This document shows, piece by piece, positions 1 through 9,387 of a DNA stretch of 64,000 nucleotides. The notes under the pieces are model-generated. The model was not told the origin of the DNA and ran no database searches. It saw only the letters and a program-made list of their open reading frames with translations. Every line of letters begins with the position of its first letter. The stretch's first letter is position 1. Source of the DNA: Pterobdella sp. o SKG-2022 (Eukaryota; Annelida; Clitellata; Hirudinida; Piscicolidae). Both the position numbers and the translations under genes were made by a program. The DNA is taken from the NCBI GenBank assembly GCA_964035795.1, contig OZ038323.1, positions 2,190,744 to 2,254,743 on the forward strand, written 5' to 3'.

Positions 1-3000
1 TCAGGAATCATCTCGAGATTGTTATATGAGGCACTGAAAGTTTCAAGACTCGAGAGCTTGCCGATGCCTGCAGGAATGCCACTGAAGTCCAGGTTGTTAC
101 TGTTAATGTACAGTCGTTTGAGGTTGCTGAGTTTGCATAGACTCGCCTATGGAGTGGTGAGTTGGTGGATAGTATTGAGATGTAAATTGGTGAAAAGATG
201 GTGGGTGGTGGATTGGTGTAAAAAAGATTTGAGTAGGTAGTATTATTTTATGGATTGGTGAATGATATGTATCTAGAATGAAGACAACAGAAATATTACA
301 GGCAATTCGGAGATGTTATTTCGAGACAAGTTCAAGTACTCCAAAGGGAGGTACTCTGTTGGAATATGGTGAAAATATAGATGATAATGATAATGAATCG
401 TCGTTTGGGAGAACATTGCATGTAAACTCTCAAAAAAAATTAACACAGTCTCTTTATATGAATAATCAACGATGACAATGTTGATAGGCAACCAGAATTT
501 AATAAAAACACCCACACGCCACCTACCGATCATAGAAGAAATATGTTCGATACTGTTATCGCTGAGGTTAAGCCTTGTGAGGCACCTGAGTTTGTAGACA
601 GGGTCGGGAACGCTAGGAAGGTTGTTGTTGGAGAGGTCAAGGTCTGTGGGTCATAAGAGTTCGGTGGCTTGTATTCATGTTGCTTTTTGATGTTTATAAC
701 AATAATTGAACAGAGATTTGATTGGTCGGTGTGGTTATATTTAATATCCTTTATTTAAAACAAATTTTATCATCTGATAACACCAGCAAACATCTACACA
801 AACCTCTAAGAGAAACAAGAGCTTCAAAATTGGCGGGAAAGTTTTGGATAGTTCTAGAAGTGTTAGCCATGTGTAATGTGTCTAGGGTGCTGAGTCCTGG
901 GATCTGTCTGAGGTTGGCGTGGGTGAGGGGGTTGTTGGAGATAACGAGAATCTGCAGTGAAGTGAGTCTTCTCATTTGTGGAGGCAGTGTTTCTGGGGGT
1001 AGTGAAGTGATTTGAATACTTCAAGATAAAGAACTAAGGAACTAAAAAATTTTTCATTTCATTAACAGAGTATAATTTTTGATATAAATGAATATTACTA
1101 AAAACTGATTAAGAACACTTTGATTAAAATATTCATTCCATCGACATTATCATCATCTTCACTATCATTATTCTCATCACCATTCCCACTATTCAGCAAG
1201 ACATGGCATGAAAAGGCAACGAACCCAAGTTATTGTCACCAAGGTCAAGGTAGATGAGATCAGTGAGGTTGACGAACAAAGGGTTTGGTATGTTCTCTAT
1301 GCTGTTGTGTGTGTTTGAGTCAATTTGCTTCAAATATAACTAAAAATACTAAACACCAAAAAAAACTTGTGGAAAAAAAATACGCCACAAAGTACTACAA
1401 ACAAGTTATGGTTGAGGTTGAGAACAAGGAGGTTGGTGGCCTTGCTGAGGTCTGCTGGTATCTCCTTCAACTGGTTGTGACTAAGGTCCTGTGTGGTAGA
1501 GACTTGTGTCGTGGATGCTCGCGGATTCGAAAAAGCATACCAACAGTAATTGATTGTTTAAAGCTATTTTACATATGAAGTTATTTAGACATTTTGTTTA
1601 TAAAATTTATTTATATAATACTATTTCTGAATAACTTATTTATATATTACATCTTCGGCCCGTATAGCTCAGCTGGTAGAGCATTAGATTAATTATCTAA
1701 AGTTACCGGGTTCGATCCCGCGTGGGCCGACAATTAACACCTATTCCAGTGTTTTTTCACTACTTTAAATTTGTAGCAAACGCTTTGATATAAAAGAAAA
1801 AGCGCTTTATAAATACCACATTATTTTACATTACATTACATCAATACGCAGACAAACAATGACTCACCATAACGGAGAGTTCTGGTAAGTCAAACAGTCC
1901 ATCTGGCACACCATCGTTCTTGATGCGGTTATGTCGACATCTGAGCACCCTGAGGTTGGAAAGGTGGCACACGTCTGAGTGGATGTCCCTCAAATTGTTG
2001 TGGTCTGCTGACAACGACTCCTTTGGGCGTGAGGTTGGTTTAAGCTGGTATATACTTGGTTGGTTGATGTTGCTTCAGAGGGGTGTATATTTGGTGAGTT
2101 ATGATTGGTTTATAGATATTTTTATTTGAAATATCAATGCTATTGTGAACACTAAAAATGTATGTCTGTACATAAATGAAGAGTGCTGAAAAGAACGTAG
2201 CAGTGCGAAAAACGTTGGCTTGGTGCGCATGTCACAAGCTTTATAAAGTGTGAACCTCAAAATTATGAAGGAAATTGAAACTGTTTCAAGCTAAAATAGA
2301 ATCAATGTTTTTATGCAGCTGAAAATCTTGTCAAACAAATAGATAGAACTTATACAAAATTGTTATGCATGGCTTTAAGCATTTCATGGAAGAGCCACAC
2401 CCTCTACCTACAACACGACATCTCACGACAAAACAACAAAGAATAGGACAGGCATTGTTGCAGACGGCTCAAGTAGTCGCCCAAGAATTAGTATTTTGGT
2501 GGTCAACCCGAAAAAAAGCAAAGAGAGTAAAATGATTAATGATATATGTGAGTATTATTGGAAGATACAAAAACAGTGAATAAAAAAATTAACTATCAAA
2601 ATTGGTTACCTGATGATGATATAGAATATATCGAAAAGCTTCGTCAAATTAAAAATTCAAATATTTTCGTGTTTTTATGATTCACAGTTTTGAGGCTAAT
2701 TGTTCTCAAACTATCAAAAAATATGAATAAAGAAGAAAACTGAATAGAGTGAAGAAGATTAAGGAAAGAAGTGACGAAGATGATCATATCAAATATAACA
2801 GAGTATGAGGGTATCTAATGCGAAATTACTCATTCATGAAAGTTTATATTATTCTCATCATGCCAATTATTTAAAGAGGCTGTACTATTATTAATTGGTT
2901 AGTCATTTCATCTTTAGTTCATAAATATTTATTGAATCTAACTTATTTTTAGCATTATAGTCATCTTGCCTTGCTAGTTGAAAAAAATGCTGCTATTAAG

Positions 3001-4366
3001 AATGAGCTTAATCATTTTCTATTATATTTCAATATTATTTCTCATATGCACACTAATTAAATATTAAAAATTTTATGTATTTGAATTCCTATGTTACTTT
3101 CTTGGTTTTCATTTATTGTTTCCTCCCTACACCTCTACACAACCAACTCAGTTTTTATAACTAACATTTCTAAACGTTCTGTTGTTTTTTTTCAATTTCA
3201 AACTGAAGGCTTTTTATCATTTTGAATTTATTTTTATTTTATTATAGTACCCTAATATTAATTCAACTGTCATATAAAAACTATGTTTCACTGAATTGCA
3301 TGCAAATACTCAATACCATAAAGTTGTATTCATTCAACTTCAACTTGTAGATGAGTGATTTGCTGGTCACAAAGATATATTAAATATTATAAATAATTAA
3401 CATTATATTTTTATTTATTATACTAGAATATCCTATTTTTTTTCTTTTCCTATCAAATGTTTATTTTATTCTATTTTCTTGTTTGTTTGTATGTATGTAT
3501 GTTTTTTTGTTTGTTTGTTTTATTTCCACTTTTATTATGGTTCACATGAAGAAGTGTTCTGTGAAAGCTATAAATTGTGAAACTTAAGCCTCAGTTTGTG
3601 ACAGCTAAATGACAATCAATTAATATATATAATATCAATATCAAATTTTTTTAAGCCTTGTTTGAATAATTCAATTATTGAATATTGAATGGCTTTTTTT
3701 AATGGAACACTAAAATTCTTGGTTTATTCATGATATTAAAATCTGATTAGTGTTCAGCACAAATAAGAAATAAACAAAACCGAATTCGGAGTGAATGATG
3801 GTCAATTAAAAACACACATAGTTTTTTGGCAATTAAAATAATTAATAGTATAAAGAACTCACAAGTTTTGTGAGATTGGAAATCTCGAAAGGCAAGTTAT
3901 CAAGACCTGTTCTGTTGAGACTCAACCACCTGAGTCCCACCATGTCTGTAACATGGTATGGAAATCTGTCATCCTGGTGTATGATGGGTTGTGGTTGAAA
4001 AGTGATAGTGGTTGTTTCAAATAGTATTGGTAGTGAGTTTATTGGAATGTTAGTTTGAATGATAGATGATTAAAAAATAATTGAAGCTTGGAGTTGGGGT
4101 GGAGTTTGAAAGTTATGATTGTATTATAAGACTAAATTTTTCTTGTCATAGTTGTGATGTGAATAAATTTAGTTGTGAACCATAGAGTTAATTTTTCAAA
4201 TAAAAATATTTTGAGATTTTAAAACAAATAATCGGAAACTTGTGTAGAGTGAAAAATCTTTTGTAGGATGTAATGAAATGTGATAATAGTAATAAAAACT
4301 CACTTTAAAATTGTTTTTAGTGAAATCGATACCTCTCACAAATGGCAAAACCCCGGTATCTGCCAT
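1..4366 (-). CDS. FLII: Flightless-1 homologue, N-terminal LRR part (gene continues past left edge)
   Basis: Nine minus-strand exons in matching phase: 4304-4366, 3863-3973, 1868-2020, 1403-1488, 1225-1301, 804-992, 527-643, 300-355 and 1-146 (cut by the window edge). They encode about 332 residues. The start [15 protein letters not shown] lines up with the start of animal FLII, and [20 protein letters not shown] and [15 protein letters not shown] match its leucine-rich repeats. Family knowledge: FLII is about 1,270 residues, with an N-terminal LRR domain and C-terminal gelsolin repeats, and acts in actin remodelling and as a transcriptional cofactor. Only LRRs lie here; the gelsolin half would be to the left. 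Several donors are GTT-type (GTTTGT twice, GTTCGT). A tRNA-derived SINE sits in the intron between 1488 and 1868. The start lies 207 bp from the divergent start of the next gene. The orthology is strong; single exon ends are inferred from phase. Confidence 0.9.
1655..1815 (+). mobile_element. tRNA-Ile-like SINE, copy 1
   Basis: A tRNA-like head (1656-1731) has an A box (TAGCTCAGCTGG), a B box (GGTTCGATCCC), a TTAGA/TCTAA anticodon stem whose loop would present AAT, and GGCCCGT...GTGGGCC acceptor arms. It is followed by a non-tRNA tail with TTTGTAGCAAACGCTTTG and AAAGCGCTTTATAAATA. The same head plus tail recurs at 6970, 10698 and 62166, which marks a dispersed SINE and not a single tRNA gene. 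T-arm pairing is imperfect. It lies antisense in a FLII intron. Confidence 0.8.
2021..3862. other. Long FLII intron, no further gene seen
   Basis: AT-rich sequence between FLII exons 2 and 3. I see no coding segment or recognised element apart from a short TTTG/TATG simple repeat near 3480-3525. Confidence 0.6.
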
Positions 4367-4573
4367 TATAAAAGCTTTTTGTTAAAATTTCTCGAAATCT
4401 CACTCATAGATTTAAATTACGTTAGGGAAATCACTAAAGCTTGCAAAATGTATTAAAATTTTTAGAAGTATCTAAATAGGTAAATGAAATTTTCCTAAAT
4501 TTTAAAAAATAGTTTTTGAGTAGTCGTCTGCTTATATTTTTTGACGAGTTGATTTGAGTATTTATTTTGGAAA
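4367..4573. promoter_or_regulatory. Probable shared divergent promoter region
   Basis: This 207-bp interval separates the FLII start codon (minus) from the start of the Ig/GCC2-GCC3 gene (plus). Both 5' UTRs and promoters must fit here unless there are unseen upstream exons. No clear TATA or other core motif stands out in the AT-rich sequence. Confidence 0.45.
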
Positions 4574-7515
4574 ATGAAAAAATTCGAGCGGATCTTTTTT
4601 GAATTTTTACCATTGCTAATATTTCCTTTTACATACACAACAGAATTAATATCAAAATTTAAAAAAGCGAAAGAACCCAGTCTAAGAAGCATTCATGTAA
4701 GATTAGGAAGCGATGTAGAAATACCATGTTTCAACTTTGTTTCAAGTCAACAAAACTATGGAAAAGTTACAATGTTGTTGAGAAATGCTAACTGGAGAGA
4801 CCCAACTGGGAAACTTTTGAACATTAAAAGCATCAATTCAGATAGATTCAATATTGATGTCACAAAAACTCTCAAAGTTTGAATTTTTTATTTATATTAA
4901 ATTGTGAAATATCAAAAAAAATTTATTTCAAGATCATTTCAACGACACCTGAAGACATTGGAGAGTACAACTGTATAATCTCTGAGGCAAATATTCGAAT
5001 TAGGCATACAGTTTATCTGTTAGTCTATGTCGTGCCTGAAGTAGCTCTGGAAATACCATTTGTTTTTGAAGTCGGTTTTAATTCCCATTAAACAACAATT
5101 TTTCTATTTTTTCGATTAAATCGTTCTTTAGAAACTTCTTTTATTTGTAAAAATCATTAAATAGGGAATTTTAATAGAAATGTATAATCTCGAGGTCTAT
5201 AAAATTCAAATTCACACTACGATAATCAAACTTTTCATTGCATTCATGAAATGCATTGATGAAAGGTGTTGGAGGACTGCAAACACCAGGAGCATATGAT
5301 GGCATCAGTGGTCGATGAGATGTATGGGCGCCTGTGTGGAGGCCGTCCAAACATAATGAGCCGATGTATGGGAAATATTCATTTCATTTGTTTGTACTCT
5401 GGTACTCTTTGTATTTCATGTAAAAATGTTGTGTTAAACTTTAACAAAAAATTGGTCGCTTTCAAAAGAACGTTTTAGAAAGTTTAAAAATGTTTGTCAT
5501 GTTTCTATTTTTTAATAACCATTGAAAATCTTTTATCTAAGATGCCTGTCAATACAATATTTCGATTGGCTGTGAAATATACCAAGACAAAACGTTGAAA
5601 AACGATCTGATAACTGAGCAGTCATTTACACTCACCAGTGAAACTCTGCGACCTTCTAGAATGTTCTATATGGGATACAGTCAACCTAGTTTCGGGTAGC
5701 TAATCATTTTTCATAATAATTTTTTCAGTTTTCAAAAGAACTGTTTGAATACAGTGAGAGAAAGAATAAAAATGGGAATAGTTCGACGTTGCCACACGAT
5801 GAACTCGATGCAAAAGAAGAACAAATTCTTAAGGAAAGAAAAGATCTATCAAATCTTTTGAAAAAAATAAATTATTTGAGATTAAAGAGAAAAATTAAGA
5901 TGAAAAAGCGTCTAAAAGAAAAAAATTTAAATAATTCAAAAAATAAGAGGTCGGCTTGGACTACATTCAACTCAATTAAGTTTCCAACTTTTTTCACCGC
6001 TAACCCAATTCTCACACAAAATGTAAGAGATGGTGAAAATAGTGACGAACAACTAGAAACAAAGTCAAATCTTTTAGTCATAAACCTCCTCAAACTCAGC
6101 CACCCTGCATTCAAGACGCCCCGTTGTGATGACGAGTGCCTCTTGACACTGAAGATCAGTCATATCTCGTGCAACATGGATATCATAATGAGCCTGGTCA
6201 ACTTCATCCAGTCACTCCCATCCCTACCCTCTAGTGTCGCTTTGGTCCCTCAGTCCATACTCAAAGGTGCACTTGTTTTCAATACTTTTTTCAATTTTAA
6301 TTAATAATTTAAAAATTTTCAAAATATAACATAGCTTTCTTGATTTTTTTTATAGAATGATGAAGATTTTAAATAAATTTATTTTTCAAAAAAAAACTAA
6401 AATTTTCGAAAAATTTAACTTTTCTAAAATTCCTTAATATATATAGAATATAGCTTCTTTGCCACTTATTGTGAAAAACTTTGAAGAGTGTTTTAATATT
6501 ATATACTTTGAGACCTATTTGTGAATCTAGTCTGTTCGATCTAACGGTGCTACAACAGTAGGCATTTAGACTGGTTTTCATACATTGTTGTTGTATTTAA
6601 TTGAAATGACATTCCACCTATTTGACCTTCCAATTTTTTTAAAATATAAAAATGCATGTGAGAGTTTATTTTATCTTTCATATATGCATACTTATTTTAT
6701 CAAATATTTCCTAAAACCTGCAAAGGCCATGTGAAGTTGTACTGCAAGGAAGGGTTTGAGTTGAAAGGAACCCAGTGTTTACCTTGTGTTCCAGGCTTCT
6801 ACAACCACCACTCCTTTCTTTCCATATGCCAGCCCTGTCCTCCTAGCACCTTTCAAGAGGCTTTTGCACAAAATGTAATGAATTTATTAAACAACCAAGA
6901 TGAGGAATCATAATCATAAACTAAATTCACTGCAGTGTTAGCTAAATGGTTTTAATGTGATGTTGTGGAGTATTTATAAAACGCTTTTCTTCATAGATCA
7001 AAGTGTTTGCTAAAAATTTAATGTAGTTAAAACACACTTTGGAACACGTGCTAATTGTCGGCCCAAGTGGCATCGAACCCGTAAATTTAGAGAATAGTCT
7101 AATGCTTTACCTCTGAGCTATACGGGCCGACGACCTTATAAAAAACGATTTTGTTTTAAAGAGTTCCTGTTTAAGAAAATTAGCAGTGTTGTTTATCGTT
7201 ACCCATATTGTACCTCATACTTACGTGCTCATACAGATGTGTGTGAGCTGTCCGGATGAGGCGGGAACTAAAGGACAGAACGGATCAATTAGTGCCATGG
7301 ACTGTCATTATGTCTCCCATGACGAAGATGTACTTGCTAGAGTAATCAAGGTAATTTTCAAAACAGTTGGGTTTTTGTGTGTGGTAGTTATCTTGGTTTA
7401 TCTGTTGTATCGGTGCTTGAAGGCTTTGAGAGACAACGAAAATGAACTTGACAATAAACTGAACGAAATACAAAACGAATTTAAAAGAACGGACGAAAAA
7501 GATTTTTTGATCTAG
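4574..7515 (+). CDS. Single-pass membrane protein with Ig-like and ephrin-receptor-like (GCC2/GCC3) domains
   Basis: A six-exon model in phase throughout: 4574-4876, 4933-5074, 5542-5695, 5755-6266, 6726-6874 and 7237-7515, giving about 512 residues. Exon 1 starts with a hydrophobic signal-like segment (FLPLLIFPFTY), then the first Ig cysteine (VEIPCF). Exon 2 carries the Ig signature EDIGEYNC. Exon 4 encodes a Lys-rich, coiled-coil-like stretch and a Cys-containing region (PRCDDECLL). Exons 5-6 read CLPCVPGFYNHHSFLSICQP and then CVSCPDEAGTKG...SAMDC, which is the GCC2/GCC3 pattern. A membrane segment (VGFLCVVVILVYLLYRCL) and a short charged tail follow. Ig plus a Cys-rich tail recalls sperm ZPBP proteins, but that link is only a guess and I do not recognise an exact orthologue. 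The exon 3/4 boundary is the least certain; the stronger-looking AG at 5727-5728 does not fit the phase. Confidence 0.65.
6970..7131 (-). mobile_element. tRNA-Ile-like SINE, copy 2
   Basis: Read on the minus strand it gives GTCGGCCCGTATAGCTCAG, a TTAGA/TCTAA stem, GGGTTCGATGCC, and then the same tail as copy 1 (AACACACTTTAGC-type and AAAACGCTTTGATC-type segments). The anticodon loop is one base short, so it cannot be a working tRNA. It lies antisense in the last intron of the Ig/GCC2-GCC3 gene. Confidence 0.8.
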
Positions 7516-7526
7516 TTTTTTATACA

Positions 7527-7532
7527 AATAAA
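7527..7532 (+). promoter_or_regulatory. Candidate poly(A) signal AATAAA
   Basis: A canonical hexamer begins 12 bases after the stop codon of the Ig/GCC2-GCC3 gene, which would give a very short 3' UTR. It fits the crowded convergent arrangement with the next gene. Confidence 0.45.
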
Positions 7533-7863
7533 GTTCAGTTTATCCAGTTCAAAACCATGTACAAGCGATTGATAGTTTTGACGTTCATAAAGCAAAATCT
7601 AGTCTTATAGTTTTACTTATAGAATGAACAATTATGCGTTTAAAACTACTCACATAATATAAAAGATTTGTTTTAAAGCGAGTATAATAGAGTTCAGGTT
7701 TATTATTGTAGATTCTTGCTCATACTATCTTCACAAAACAATCCACCAAACCAACTCAAAAGATTTGTAAATATCTTTTGTACTATTTAAAAAAATATTG
7801 ATAAAAAACTAAATATTTTAAAAAAAGACAAAAAGTAATGAGTGGTACAATAGAAGGAAGTAG

Positions 7864-8907
7864 TCAATTTTGGTTCTTAGCTTTCCATTCCTTGTACCCC
7901 CCTGGAAAATATCTGCATCTGCAATTCATTTGTCATTTAATGAACACTTATATCAATCATATGAAGATTACTCAATTTTTTCTACCTCAGAAGTAATGAT
8001 TACTATTACTATACAATACTAGACTATTTTTAGATCTGAGTAAATTTCCAACACACAAACTCACTTAGTAAATCCCATTTTTTGAGCTATCTCAAGTGCA
8101 GAGGCGCCCTTAACATTGGCAAGTCCATAAAAGACAATCAAATTGGATTTTGATGGCTTGGTCATTTTGAATTCTTTCTGAAATTCTTCCTCACTCAAGC
8201 TCAAACTGCTTTTGAGCTTGCTCACTATTTTTTTTATTAATGAGTTGATAATGTAAGTTCAATTAATTTTGAAAACAAACATCATTAATATAATAAGTTT
8301 ATCTGAAAAGCTCATATGAATCAAGGAAATATGATAAGGATGTAAGTATAATAACTCTTTCATTGATTGAAAAGGATATCTTACATGGCAGGTTAGTGGC
8401 ACTTGGTAATAAACTCGTCTGAGAAACTTCTGTAGCTTCTCTGACATCAAACAAGAATTTTGAATCTCCTTTCATAAACTCTAACAAATCATCATAAGAT
8501 ATCTCTTTTTTTTTTGATACTACTTTTTCATCTTTGTCTACAGATTTAGCTGATTTAATAAACATTATTAGCTTTTAACTAAAAACATAAAAGTCATTAG
8601 GAAAATAGGTTCACTTACATGGTTGGGCTGAACTGCTAAGTCTCTTTGATGAATTGTAAAAAGTGAACCTGCAAACTTTAGTGTAATTTCTAATTATTTG
8701 TGTAAAACTTTCAAATAATTCAGATGTTTTAGAATTTCGTCCAGATTTGGAAACAACTAAAAATCTCTTTGCGAGACTCGAAACATTTTCAACTTGACAT
8801 CCGTTTAATTTGTTTTTACAAAAAACCTTTCGAAAAACACCACCAAAAGCTCGACTTTCTGTTTGTGCAGCAGCCCTCGTCAAAGCTGGAACCAAATAAC
8901 TAGACAT
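7864..8907 (-). CDS. Single rhodanese-domain protein (TSTD3-like), catalytic Cys apparently replaced
   Basis: Four exons join in perfect phase: 8619-8907, 8385-8549, 8065-8224 and 7864-7912, giving 220 residues. Residues 1 to about 110 form a basic, Ser-rich leader (MSSYLVPALTRAAAQ..., SSLAKRFLVV) that could be a mitochondrial targeting sequence. The rhodanese fold follows: EISYDDLLEFM, FLFDVREATEV, a central SLSEEEFQKEF, the active-site strand NLIVFYGLANVKG, and a C-terminal YFPGGYKEWKA. In active relatives the loop carries Cys (CxxGxR-like); here Gly is seen at that place, so sulfurtransferase activity is doubtful. The order of blocks resembles vertebrate TSTD3 and insect Hsp67B-type single-domain rhodaneses. 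It is tail-to-tail with the Ig/GCC2-GCC3 gene (348 bp apart) and on the same strand as the kelch gene 480 bp upstream. Confidence 0.82.
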
Positions 8908-9289
8908 CGAAAGGAGAAACAGGCCTAAAAATAATACAACGATTAAACTTTATAAAATAACAAAAAAATAAATTTATATAATTGTCGTTGAATTTTTACG
9001 ACTTAAATAACGAGATATAAACCAAAACACAAAACACCTTTACGAAGTTTAAGGACAATTGAACGTTATACAAGAAACTAGAAAAATATTTCGCTAGAGT
9101 ATATTTGTAGAACAATTTAGCTCTTTTTTAAATTTTATAGATAAATAATAGTTCTAACAAAAATATTAAATAAATTAAAATCGATATTCAATAAACTACA
9201 CAAGATTCCATTTAAAGAAACTTTCAAAGTTCAATAACTTGGTTGTAAGGAAAAAAAAAAATTTAGCCAAAAAAACTGTTTATTGCGCC

Positions 9290-9295
9290 TTTATT
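9290..9295 (-). promoter_or_regulatory. Candidate poly(A) signal for the kelch gene
   Basis: AATAAA on the minus strand about 90 bases beyond the kelch gene stop codon at 9388. Position and orientation fit, but such hexamers are common in AT-rich DNA. Confidence 0.35.
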
Positions 9296-9387
9296 TTTTA
9301 AGTCCATGATTGAAAAACTTTTCTATGAAGTGAATAAAAAATTCTTGAAATTAATTAAACTTTCATAATGTAAAACACAATTAGAAA

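Noticed and set aside
1656..1731. Functional tRNA-Ile(AAT) gene
   Set aside because: T-arm pairing is poor and the same non-tRNA tail follows all four copies, so a SINE explains it better.
5729..5754. Exon 4 of the Ig/GCC2-GCC3 gene starting at the stronger acceptor TTTTTCAG
   Set aside because: That start breaks phase with exon 3, while the AG at 5753-5754 keeps all six exons in frame; still open to RNA evidence.
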